Assembly (NCBI GenBank): GCA_020635915.1
Contig: JACJYU010000001.1
Location: forward strand, 1,302,001 to 1,366,000
DNA from: Flammeovirgaceae bacterium
GTDB lineage: Bacteria > Bacteroidota > Bacteroidia > Cytophagales > Cyclobacteriaceae
Reading direction: 5' to 3'
DNA: 64,000 nt
How positions within the stretch are numbered: the stretch's first letter is position 1; every line of letters starts with the position of its first letter. The translations under genes and the position numbers were made by a program. The notes beneath the pieces were generated by a model. The model saw nothing but the letters and a program-made list of their open reading frames with translations. It was not told where the DNA came from and searched no databases. This document shows, piece by piece, positions 1-8,635 of this stretch.

Positions 1-1
1 A

Positions 2-1186
2 ACGGCAATCGGAAAAACTACCAATGCTGCTGGCGACACTTCCATCAGGGACGCAAATAAGTTGAAGAGCTTCCTAACCTACAAGCACCTGCTTGATATA
101 CATCACATCAAAAAAGATGGCGAAATAGACCTTTTCAACTTATTGGTGAAGGGTGTTCTAAAGCATTTCAAATACACGCTTACAGGTGGTAAAGAACTAG
201 GAGAACTCTGGTCTGAAATCGAAACCATTATTGCCAAAGAAACAGGAACAAGTTACCGCTCGGACCAGAAAAAGAAAGACGTTGATAATGCTTTAAAGGC
301 TTTTAATGATGCGTTCAAACAACTTTTCATTAAACCAACAACCGGGTTACCGAATCCCGAGTACATATTGGGTCATGCCGCACCAATTTTGGAAGAATTT
401 GAACATGGTCTTGAAATTGACTTGCGATATACACAAGCCACAACCGATGATTACAAGAACATCAAACAAAACCATGTTCGTGCTGACCTGAAATTTTGCG
501 GTCAAACGATACCCAAAGCCCATCTTTTCTTGAATGAAGCACGTTTATCTGCAATCGCTATTTCGATCTATTTGGGCATGATCAAAAGACATCCCCAATT
601 AAAACCGCACAAAATCTTGTTCTTGGACGACATCTTTATTGGACTTGACATTTCAAACAGGTTACCACTCCTAAAAATCCTTGATGTCCATTTCCCGGAG
701 TATCAAGTGTTCATCACAACATACGATAAACCTTGGTATGAGTATGTAAGAGGTTTTCTGAGTGATAAATGGAAAACGATTGAGTTCTACGCTCAGGAAG
801 TCAAAGGAGGTTTTGAGATTCCCAAGATTGAAGACGGTACTGACTTGGTTCAAAAAGCACGTCAACACTATAGTAATTCAGACTATAAAGCCAGTGCAGT
901 TTATGCCAGATCTTCTTTTGAGAAGATAATCATGGATTATTGCGAAAGAAAGAGGAAACCTATTGCATTTAAAGCAAAGCGAAAGGATTACTCGTCTCAA
1001 GACTTTTGGAATAAGGTAAAAGGTGACGTTCTTCCAGCAACTAAAATCAGTATTGAAGGATATCGTTTCCTAATCTATAACAAACTGAGCCACTACGATC
1101 CGGAGGTTAATCCTCTGAAAACGGAATTAAGGGATGCTATAACGGCAGTAGAGAATTTGAGAACAGAATTAAATGCAATTCCATAA
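2..1186 (+). CDS. ABC/SMC-like ATPase, C-terminal part (5' end outside window)
   Basis: The frame is open from the first bases of the window, so the true start lies upstream; a TTG at 62 is only an internal codon. The visible part has an ABC-type signature-like stretch (LNEARLSAIAISIYLG), then a Walker B/D-loop (KILFLDDIFIGLD) and FITTYD, as in SMC/RecF-like ATPases. The last ~100 residues are helical and end with RFLIYNKLSHYDP, which resembles HEPN-type RNase domains; I infer this, it is not proven. ATPases with HEPN-like tails (RloC/PrrC-like) are known defence proteins, and the neighbouring R-M and Argonaute genes fit that. The exact family is not recognised. A conserved hairpin begins 17 bp after the stop. 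Confidence 0.7.
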   Translation, partial: TAIGKTTNAAGDTSIRDANKLKSFLTYKHLLDIHHIKKDGEIDLFNLLVKGVLKHFKYTLTGGKELGELWSEIETIIAKETGTSYRSDQKKKDVDNALKAFNDAFKQLFIKPTTGLPNPEYILGHAAPILEEFEHGLEIDLRYTQATTDDYKNIKQNHVRADLKFCGQTIPKAHLFLNEARLSAIAISIYLGMIKRHPQLKPHKILFLDDIFIGLDISNRLPLLKILDVHFPEYQVFITTYDKPWYEYVRGFLSDKWKTIEFYAQEVKGGFEIPKIEDGTDLVQKARQHYSNSDYKASAVYARSSFEKIIMDYCERKRKPIAFKAKRKDYSSQDFWNKVKGDVLPATKISIEGYRFLIYNKLSHYDPEVNPLKTELRDAITAVENLRTELNAIP

Positions 1187-1202
1187 TGGCCTACACAGCA
1201 GT

Positions 1203-1261
1203 CACACACATTGGCTGGCCGCTCAAAGCCACCCGCAGACCAAAGCCAGCCAAAGAGTGTG
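1203..1261 (+). repeat. Hairpin repeat, type 2 copy a (ACATT/AAAGA internal loop)
   Basis: Outer stem CACAC/GTGTG, then ACATT (1208-1212) facing AAAGA (1252-1256), then inner stem GGCTGGC (1213-1219) with GCCAGCC (1245-1251). The apical loop is 25 nt and C/A-rich. Two further copies in the window (1726, 12887) share the internal loop but have different, still complementary arms. Confidence 0.7.
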
Positions 1262-1401
1262 CCTGCCCAGCCCAACAAATTTTCAAAAATGCCCCACGCG
1301 CGACTGAACGATGCTAAAAGACAATGAATCGGACAGACAAACAGAGACTTCTAAAAAGTTGATAATCTGGACGGAAAACAAAAAGAAATAAAAGCACGAT
1401 G

Positions 1402-1534
1402 CCCCAACATTGGCTATACGTAATGCGGGTTTTAGTGCTAAATTGAAAGTAAATGAATATTAACAAACATATGGGTAGTCTGACAGTGAAGTGGCTTTCA
1501 ATCCCGCACTACGCATAGCCGCAAAACGTTGTGC
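1402..1534 (+). repeat. attC-like palindromic repeat, site 1
   Basis: Left box CCCAACA, left arm at 1412-1429, right arm at 1503-1520 and right box CGTTGTG. The arms pair at 16 of 18 positions; both mismatches are A opposite C. Same architecture as the other palindromes that separate genes between 13 and 37 kb. Around it, 1262-1401 and 1535-1725 hold no convincing gene. Confidence 0.65.
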
Positions 1535-1725
1535 AGCAAGTGTGAAAAGACCCCGTTACTATAGACACTAACGGAGTAAAAAGAAAGTGTAAACCATTTT
1601 GGGAAATGAAAAGCGACATAGAAAATATACAACGAACGGACTAAGAATAAGCCGACACGCTTTCCCGACCCGGAGTTTTTTATTTTTCCCCACCGCACAT
1701 TTTTTAAAACAATTTGCCAGCCCGC

Positions 1726-1790
1726 AAATGGCACATTTGGTTTTGCCCGACACACAAACCCGACCCTTCTCAAAACCAAAAGAGCCATTT
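1726..1790 (+). repeat. Hairpin repeat, type 2 copy b
   Basis: Outer stem AAATGGC/GCCATTT, ACATT facing AAAGA, inner stem TGGTTTTG/CAAAACCA, 25-nt apical loop. The arms differ from copies a and c but pair perfectly. It lies about 110 bp before the regulator that starts the restriction-modification block; 1791-1897 shows nothing else. Confidence 0.7.
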
Positions 1791-1897
1791 CTTTACCAAC
1801 GCTCCTACGAAACAACAATTATTCGAACGATATTTATATTGAAAAATGAGATAATAAAAGAATTATCCGTATTTTGGCTGCCTAAATTTATGCGGAC

Positions 1898-2098
1898 ATG
1901 AACCGAATAAAGGAAGTACTTGAAGAAAAAGGCATAAAGCAGACTTGGTTGGCAGAGAAACTCGGAAAGAGTTACAACATGGTGAATGGTTATGTGCAGA
2001 ACAGACAGCAACCCAGACTGGAAGTGCTTTTTGAGATTGCCAAAATCCTTGAAGTGGAAGTGAAAGACTTGATACAAGAACAAAAGAAACGCCCTTGA
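1898..2098 (+). CDS. XRE-family transcriptional regulator
   Basis: A 66-residue protein that is almost entirely a Cro/C1-type helix-turn-helix: KQTWLAEKLGKSYNMVNGYV is the turn and recognition helix, followed by a short basic tail. Small regulators of this size often sit first in restriction-modification loci and control their expression; it lies 91 bp upstream of hsdM on the same strand, so that role is the best inference. The ATG at 1898 gives the standard domain start. Confidence 0.85.
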   Translation: MNRIKEVLEEKGIKQTWLAEKLGKSYNMVNGYVQNRQQPRLEVLFEIAKILEVEVKDLIQEQKKRP

Positions 2099-2189
2099 AC
2101 CAAATTGCGACATATAGCAAAGTGATTATAAAAGGGCGTTCAATGAGACCATAAAAAAAGTAAACAAGACCTCATTAAATAAAAGATAG

Positions 2190-3764
2190 ATGTCAGAAGA
2201 CCAGAAGAAACAGCTTGAACAGCAGCTATGGAACATAGCCAATACCCTGAGAGGTAAAATGGATGCAGATGAGTTCCGTGACTACATCCTGGGCTTTATC
2301 TTCTATAAATACCTTGCTGAAAAGATGGAAATGTACGCCAACTCCATCCTGAAGCAAGACAAAATCACCTACAAAAAAATAGATGAAGATTCTGAAAAAG
2401 GCCAAGCCATGCTTGAAGCCATCAAAGAGGAATCATTGGAGAAGTTGGGGTATTTCCTGAAGCCTTCCGAACTGTTTAGTGAGATAGCAAAAAGAGGAAA
2501 TGGAAATGGTGAAAAAGAAGGCGTAAGCAATTTTATATTGGAAGACCTTCAAAAAATCCTCATCAATATCCAGAACAGTACCATGGGAACGGATAGTGAA
2601 GAGGATTTTGACCACCTCTTTGAAGACATGGATCTGAACAGTACCAAACTGGGCAAAACACCGGAGGCCAGAAATGAAGTGATTGCCAAAGTATTGGCCC
2701 ACCTGAATAAGATTGACTTCAAACTGGAACAAACAGAATTGGACGTATTGGGTGATGCCTACGAATACCTGATCGGACAGTTTGCCAGCGGAGCAGGAAA
2801 AAAAGCCGGAGAATTTTACACCCCACAACAGGTAAGTATGGTGCTGGCAAAGTTGGTAACGACCGGAAAGAAAAAACTGAAATACGTTTATGATCCCACT
2901 TGTGGTTCGGGTTCCTTGCTTTTGCGTGTGGCAAAAGAAGTGCAGGAAGTGAGCAATTTTTACGGACAGGAACTCAACCAAACCACCTACAACCTTGCCC
3001 GGATGAATATGATTTTGCATGATGTGCATTACCGCAGGTTTGACATCAAGCAGGAAGATACGTTGGAGCATCCGCAACACTTGGATATGCAGTTTGAAGC
3101 TATTGTAGCCAATCCGCCTTTCTCCGCCAAGTGGAGTGCCAACCCCTTATTTACCAGTGACGACCGTTTTAGCCAGTACGGTAAACTGGCTCCAAAAAGC
3201 AAAGCTGATTTTGCCTTTGTGCAGCACATGATCCATCATTTAGCGGAAAATGGCATTATGGCCATAGTTTTACCTCATGGTGCGTTGTTCAGAAGTGGAG
3301 CAGAACAGCACATCAGACGCTACCTGATTGAAGACCGTAATTATTTGGATGCAGTGATTGGCTTGCCTGCCAACCTTTTTTATGGTACACCAATACCAAC
3401 GTGTATCATGGTTTTCAAAAAATGTAGGGAGCAACCTGAGAATGTCTTATTTATCAATGCTGCAGAACACTTTGAAAGAGGAACACAGAATACGTTGCGT
3501 CAAGAAGATATTGACCGCATCATAGACACTTACCGAAACCGCAAGGAAGTTCCGAAATACAGCAGTTTGGCAACACTTGGATTTATTGCCGAAAACGAAT
3601 ACAACCTGAATATTCCACGCTATGTAAACACATTTGAGGAAGAAGAAAAGATTGACATAGCAGCAGTTTCCAAACAATTAAAAAGTCTGGAAAAGGAAAT
3701 GAAAAACACGGATGCAGAATTAATAGCTTTTTGCAAGGAACTTAAAATTGACACACCGTTCTGA
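2190..3764 (+). CDS. hsdM: Type I restriction-modification system, methyltransferase subunit HsdM
   Basis: A 524-residue N6-adenine methyltransferase. The N-terminal helical domain has the usual opening (LEQQLWNIANTLRGKMDADE). The S-adenosylmethionine site is YDPTCGSGSLLLRV (motif I, about residue 240) and the catalytic motif IV is NPPF (about residue 311). The length is normal for HsdM. It methylates adenine in a bipartite target chosen by HsdS and forms the M2S core of the complex. The stop is 2 bp before hsdS, so the two are translated together. Confidence 0.95.
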   Translation: MSEDQKKQLEQQLWNIANTLRGKMDADEFRDYILGFIFYKYLAEKMEMYANSILKQDKITYKKIDEDSEKGQAMLEAIKEESLEKLGYFLKPSELFSEIAKRGNGNGEKEGVSNFILEDLQKILINIQNSTMGTDSEEDFDHLFEDMDLNSTKLGKTPEARNEVIAKVLAHLNKIDFKLEQTELDVLGDAYEYLIGQFASGAGKKAGEFYTPQQVSMVLAKLVTTGKKKLKYVYDPTCGSGSLLLRVAKEVQEVSNFYGQELNQTTYNLARMNMILHDVHYRRFDIKQEDTLEHPQHLDMQFEAIVANPPFSAKWSANPLFTSDDRFSQYGKLAPKSKADFAFVQHMIHHLAENGIMAIVLPHGALFRSGAEQHIRRYLIEDRNYLDAVIGLPANLFYGTPIPTCIMVFKKCREQPENVLFINAAEHFERGTQNTLRQEDIDRIIDTYRNRKEVPKYSSLATLGFIAENEYNLNIPRYVNTFEEEEKIDIAAVSKQLKSLEKEMKNTDAELIAFCKELKIDTPF

Positions 3765-3766
3765 CT

Positions 3767-4984
3767 ATGGAAAAACTGAAAGGAAAAAGACCGGACATCA
3801 GGTTTCCAGAGTTCAAGGACGACTGGCAACACACTAAATTAAGTGAATTGCTAAGGGAAGCCAAAAAGCGAAACATTGACTTGAAATTTGACAAAGAAGA
3901 TGTGCTTTCCGTTTCCGGTGAATTAGGCATTGTAAACCAAATTGAGCATTTGGGCAGAAGTTATGCCGGTGCTTCTGTCCACAATTACCATGTAGTGGAA
4001 ACAGGTGACATTGTTTACACCAAAAGCCCTTTAAAGGCAAATCCATTTGGCATTATCAAACTCAATAAAGGCAAAGCGGGCATTGTTTCTACTTTGTATG
4101 CCGTTTACAAGGTGGACAACAAAACCTGTTACGGACCTTGGATAGATTATTACTTCTCTTTAGATGTCAACACCAACCGCTATTTGCGCCCCTTGGTAAA
4201 GAAGGGTGCAAAGAACGACATGAAGATTAACAACGCTTATGTGTTGCATGATAGAATTTTTGCTCCAACCATCCCCGAACAAAAACGCATCGCCTCTTTC
4301 TTTACCGTTTTGGACAAAAAAATAGCCCAACTAAGAGAAAAGATAGCCTTGCTTGAACAATATAAAAAAGGCGTGATTCAAAAAGTTTTTTCGCAAGAAT
4401 TGAGATTTAAAGATGAAAACGGGAAGGACTTTCCGAAGTGGGAATATAAATATGGTAACGAATTATTTAAAACTGTTTCAAATAAAAGCCATAATTCGGA
4501 TCTGCCTATTTTAGCAATTTCACAAGAATACGGTGCTGTACCGCGCGAACTTATTAATTATCAAATTTCCGTTACGGAAAAAAGTATTGAAAGTTATAAG
4601 GTGGTTAATATTGGCGACTTTATAATAAGTCTTAGATCATTTCAAGGAGGAATTGAATATTCAAAGTATCATGGAATTTGCAGCCCGGCATATATCATTT
4701 TAAGACCTAAAACAGAAATTTGCCCTGATTTTTTCAAATTCTATTTTAAGACTGACAAATACATCCAACAATTGTGTTCAAAGTTGGAAGGAATAAGAGA
4801 TGGTAAGATGATAAGTTACAGATATTTTTCTGAGATTAAACTTCCATTTCCTACCATTAGTGAACAAGAAAAAATATCTCAATTTCTTGAATCCATCGAA
4901 TACAGACGAGTCACTTCTAAACATCAATATGATGAGTTACAGAAGTTAAAAAAAGGTTTAATTCAAAGTATGTTTTGCGTGTAA
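3767..4984 (+). CDS. hsdS: Type I restriction-modification system, specificity subunit HsdS
   Basis: 405 residues with two target-recognition domains and two conserved helical repeats. The first ends IPEQKRIASFF then EQYKKGVIQKVFSQELRF, the second SEQEKISQF then LKKGLIQSMF. This is the standard layout that sets the two half-sites of the recognition sequence. The second recognition domain (about 4440-4860) looks more A+T-rich than the first half of the gene, consistent with domain exchange, which is common in hsdS; that is inference. It follows hsdM by 2 bp and stops 2 bp before the preferred Fic start. Confidence 0.93.
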   Translation: MEKLKGKRPDIRFPEFKDDWQHTKLSELLREAKKRNIDLKFDKEDVLSVSGELGIVNQIEHLGRSYAGASVHNYHVVETGDIVYTKSPLKANPFGIIKLNKGKAGIVSTLYAVYKVDNKTCYGPWIDYYFSLDVNTNRYLRPLVKKGAKNDMKINNAYVLHDRIFAPTIPEQKRIASFFTVLDKKIAQLREKIALLEQYKKGVIQKVFSQELRFKDENGKDFPKWEYKYGNELFKTVSNKSHNSDLPILAISQEYGAVPRELINYQISVTEKSIESYKVVNIGDFIISLRSFQGGIEYSKYHGICSPAYIILRPKTEICPDFFKFYFKTDKYIQQLCSKLEGIRDGKMISYRYFSEIKLPFPTISEQEKISQFLESIEYRRVTSKHQYDELQKLKKGLIQSMFCV

Positions 4985-4986
4985 AT

Positions 4987-5772
4987 ATGAAAGAGCAATT
5001 CAAAATAATACCCTCTGATTTGCTTCCTGCCTACTTGGAACAAGTTCCCAAAGGCTTGCAGGAGGCGTTTGAGGCTTTGCATGATGCCGAAATATCTACG
5101 GATACATTCAGCTTCTACACTTCGGTATCATCCGTATTCAGCAGCAAGATTGAGGGTGAGGATATTGAACTGGATAGCTATATCAAGCATAAAAAATTCG
5201 GTATTGAGTTTTTGCCCGACTACACCAAAAAGATTGATGATTTATACAACGCCTACTCCTTTGCCAAAACCCATGAACTGAATGAAAAAAACATTTCGGA
5301 AGCCCACAGACTGCTTAGCAAGCACATTGTAGCAAAAAGTAAGCAGGGTAAATTCCGGACACAAAATATGTACGTCAGTACTCCGGACGGACGGATTGAG
5401 TATGTGGCTGCTTCTCCTTTTGAAGTAGAACCGGGAATGAAGAAATTTTTCCATGATGTGGCAATACTGCTTAATGCGGAACTGACCATAGAAGAAGTGT
5501 TTTTCTACGCTTCCATGATCCATTTGGTCTTTGTAAAAATCCACCCCTGGAACGATGGAAACGGAAGGAGTGCCCGATTGATTGAAAAATGGTTTTTGGC
5601 GGAAAAACTGGGTGAAAAAGCATGGTTTGTACAAAGCGAAAAACACTATTACCAGCAACATCAAACCTATTACAAAAACATCCGCCTATTGGGGCTTGAA
5701 TACCCGGATTTAGATTACAAACAAGCATTGCCATTTCTGCTGATGCTTCCAAACGCAGTATTCAATGGCTAA
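4987..5772 (+). CDS. Fic-domain protein (putative AMPylase)
   Basis: About 261 residues. The Fic core motif is present as IHPWNDGNGRSARL, a variant of HPFx[D/E]GNGR with the catalytic His kept. An N-terminal SSKIEGED matches the inhibitory [S/T]xxxE[G/N] motif of self-restrained Fic proteins. Fic proteins transfer AMP from ATP to a protein hydroxyl. An upstream TTG at 4975 is in frame, but ATG 4987 just after the hsdS stop is the better start. It overlaps hsdR by 8 bp, so it belongs to the R-M operon; Fic genes between S and R are seen in other type I loci, function unknown. Confidence 0.9.
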   Translation: MKEQFKIIPSDLLPAYLEQVPKGLQEAFEALHDAEISTDTFSFYTSVSSVFSSKIEGEDIELDSYIKHKKFGIEFLPDYTKKIDDLYNAYSFAKTHELNEKNISEAHRLLSKHIVAKSKQGKFRTQNMYVSTPDGRIEYVAASPFEVEPGMKKFFHDVAILLNAELTIEEVFFYASMIHLVFVKIHPWNDGNGRSARLIEKWFLAEKLGEKAWFVQSEKHYYQQHQTYYKNIRLLGLEYPDLDYKQALPFLLMLPNAVFNG

Positions 5773-8620
5773 GCAACCGGAGCAAATATTAGAAGAACAA
5801 CTGGTTGCCCAACTGAAAACATTGGGATACGGTGTGGTGCTTATCAAAGATGAAAAAGACCTGATTGCCAACCTCAAAACCCAACTGGAAAAGCACAATC
5901 AAATTAAGTTCACGGATAAGGAATTTGAAAAAGTACTGAATATCCTGACCAAAGGTTCAGTATTTGAAAAAGCCAAAACCCTTCGTGAAAAACAGCACAT
6001 TGTTAGGGAAAATGGCGACAACCTCTACTTTGAGTTTATCAATACCGAGCACTGGTGCCAGAACCAATTTCAGGTTACGCATCAGGTAAACATGGAGGGT
6101 AAATACAAAAACCGCTATGACGTTACCCTGCTCATCAACGGCCTGCCTTTGGTGCAAATAGAACTCAAACGCAGAGGGCTTGAACTCAAAGAAGCCTTTA
6201 ACCAGATCAACCGTTACCAACGGCATTCCTTCGGTTCAAACTCTGCCCTGTTCCAATACGTACAGATATTTGTCATCAGCAATGGCGTAAACACAAAATA
6301 CTACGCCAACAACCGCCATCAGAGTTTTAAGCAGACCTTTTTCTGGACGGACAAGGATAATAAACGCCTTACCAATATTGTCAACGGCTTTACCAGTGAG
6401 TTTTTAGAGCCATGCCACATCAGCAAAATGATCTGCAAATACATTGTGCTGAACGAAACCAACAAAATACTAATGGTACTTCGCCCTTATCAGTTTTATG
6501 CGGTGGAAGCCCTGATCAATCAGGTAAAGAACAGTACCAAAAACGGCTATATCTGGCACACCACAGGTTCAGGAAAAACACTTACCTCCTTCAAAGCCAG
6601 TCAGATTTTAACAAACCTGCCTCATGTAAAGAAAGTGGTATTTGTGGTGGACAGAAAAGACCTGGATTATCAGACTACCAAAGAGTTTAACAGCTTTAGC
6701 AAAGGGTGTATTGACGGTACAGACAACACCAAGCAACTGGTAAAACAATTCGCAAACGATACCAAACTTATTGTTACCACCATTCAAAAACTTAATACTG
6801 CCATTAGCAAAAAGCAGTATTTGGCAAAAATGGAAAAGCTACAGGACGAACACATTGTTTTCATTTTTGACGAGTGCCACCGTTCACAATTTGGAGAAAC
6901 ACATAATCGCATCAAGTCCTTTTTCAACAACATTCAAATGTTTGGCTTTACCGGTACGCCCATTTTTGCTGATAATGCCGTAAAGAACGAGTTGGGTAAG
7001 CGAACTACCAAAGAACTTTTTGGCGAATGCCTCCATAAATACGTGATTACGGATGCCATCAAAGACGAAAACGTGTTGAAGTTTTCCGTTGAATATGTGG
7101 GTAGGTACAAGCGTAAAGAAATTGCTACTGAAATTGACATTGAGGTAGAGGACATTGACCGGAAAGAACTGATGGAATCGCCTGCCCGACTGGAAAAGAT
7201 TGTGGATTACATCATTGCCAATCATGACCGGAAAACGCATGGCAAAACCTTTACCGGGATGTTTTGCGTGAGCAGTGTAGATACGCTCATCAAGTACTAC
7301 GATATATTCCAACGCAAAAAGGAAGAAGGTAAACACAACCTGAAAATTGCCACCATTTTTAGCTATGCTGCCAATGAAGATGATGCAGATGCCAACGGTT
7401 TCCTGCCTGAAGAACTTTCCGTAGTGGAAGAACCTAGGGCTTTGTATGGCCTCAATGTACACACCCGTGAAAAGCTGGATGAATTTATCGGACATTACAA
7501 CCAGATGTTCGAAACCAAATTCTCCACCAAAGACAGTGTCAGCTTTTACAATTACTATAACGACATTTCCAAAAAAGTAAAAGAACGCAAGGTTGATATT
7601 TTGCTGGTGGTGAATATGTTTCTCACTGGATTTGATAGTCCTACACTTAGCACCTTGTATGTAGATAAAAACCTGAAATATCACGGTCTGATTCAAGCCT
7701 ATTCCAGAACCAACCGCATTATCAATGAGCAGAAATCACAAGGGAACATTGTGGTTTTTCGCAACCTGAAATACAATACCGACCAGGCAATTACCCTGTT
7801 CAGCAACAAAGAGGCAATTGAAGTCATCATCATGAAGCCTTATGAGGATTATGTAAAGAAATTCAATGAGGCTTTTATCGCATTGCTGCAAATCACACCG
7901 ACCGTCAACAGTGTAAACGACCTGCAAACCGAAGATGATGAACTGGCTTTTATCAAAGTGTTCCGGGATTTGATGCGGATCAAAAACATTCTCACCGCTT
8001 TTTCCGACTTCAAATGGGAAGACCTGGCCATGAATGAACAGCTCTTTGAAGACTACAAAAGCAAATACCTTGACCTATACGATAAAGTAAAAAGCGACCA
8101 CCAAAAAGAGAAAGTTTCCATTCTGGAAGATGTGGACTTTGAACTGGAGCTTATTCACCGGGATGAAGTCAATGTGGCGTATATCATTCAGTTGCTTATC
8201 AAACTGAAGTCAGATACCCAAAAAGATGTTGCTCAAACCGAGAAGGAAATTTTCAACCTGCTGAACAATGAAGCCCACCTGCGTAGCAAACGGGAACTGA
8301 TTGAGAAATTCATTGAAGAAAACCTGCCGGTGATTGAAGATTCAGATGACGTACCGCAGGAATTCGAAAAGTTTTGGAATGAAGAACAGTTAAAAGCCTT
8401 TGCCGATTTGGTGAAAGAAGAAAAGCTGAATGCGGATCGCACCGAAAAACTGATAGAAGATTACCTATTTGCCGAACGTGAACCGCTTCGGGATGAGGTA
8501 CTGGAATTGATAGAAGGCAACAAACCCACCTTGCTGGAACGCAAGAAAACAGGCGACCGGATTTTGACTCGGATTTTAGATTTTGTTGAGACATTTATTA
8601 ACGGAATGGCAGGAAATTAA
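5765..8620 (+). CDS. hsdR: Type I restriction-modification system, endonuclease/translocase subunit HsdR
   Basis: 951 residues. The N-terminal PD-(D/E)xK nuclease is visible as YDVTLLINGLPLVQIELKRRG (about residues 120-140). The SF2 translocase motor follows: Walker A HTTGSGKTLTSF, DECHRSQFG (motif II), FGFTGTP (motif III), later LLVVNMFLTGFDSP and SRTNRI (motifs V and VI). A long helical C-terminus contacts the M2S core. With HsdM and HsdS it would cut unmethylated invading DNA at a distance after ATP-driven translocation. All key motifs are intact, so restriction activity is expected. Confidence 0.95.
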   Translation: MAKQPEQILEEQLVAQLKTLGYGVVLIKDEKDLIANLKTQLEKHNQIKFTDKEFEKVLNILTKGSVFEKAKTLREKQHIVRENGDNLYFEFINTEHWCQNQFQVTHQVNMEGKYKNRYDVTLLINGLPLVQIELKRRGLELKEAFNQINRYQRHSFGSNSALFQYVQIFVISNGVNTKYYANNRHQSFKQTFFWTDKDNKRLTNIVNGFTSEFLEPCHISKMICKYIVLNETNKILMVLRPYQFYAVEALINQVKNSTKNGYIWHTTGSGKTLTSFKASQILTNLPHVKKVVFVVDRKDLDYQTTKEFNSFSKGCIDGTDNTKQLVKQFANDTKLIVTTIQKLNTAISKKQYLAKMEKLQDEHIVFIFDECHRSQFGETHNRIKSFFNNIQMFGFTGTPIFADNAVKNELGKRTTKELFGECLHKYVITDAIKDENVLKFSVEYVGRYKRKEIATEIDIEVEDIDRKELMESPARLEKIVDYIIANHDRKTHGKTFTGMFCVSSVDTLIKYYDIFQRKKEEGKHNLKIATIFSYAANEDDADANGFLPEELSVVEEPRALYGLNVHTREKLDEFIGHYNQMFETKFSTKDSVSFYNYYNDISKKVKERKVDILLVVNMFLTGFDSPTLSTLYVDKNLKYHGLIQAYSRTNRIINEQKSQGNIVVFRNLKYNTDQAITLFSNKEAIEVIIMKPYEDYVKKFNEAFIALLQITPTVNSVNDLQTEDDELAFIKVFRDLMRIKNILTAFSDFKWEDLAMNEQLFEDYKSKYLDLYDKVKSDHQKEKVSILEDVDFELELIHRDEVNVAYIIQLLIKLKSDTQKDVAQTEKEIFNLLNNEAHLRSKRELIEKFIEENLPVIEDSDDVPQEFEKFWNEEQLKAFADLVKEEKLNADRTEKLIEDYLFAEREPLRDEVLELIEGNKPTLLERKKTGDRILTRILDFVETFINGMAGN

Positions 8621-8635
8621 ACACTTTATGAATAG

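Noticed and set aside
1599..1901. Open frames on both strands before the XRE regulator
   Set aside because: They overlap hairpin copy b, have no family features and no promoter or ribosome-site support.
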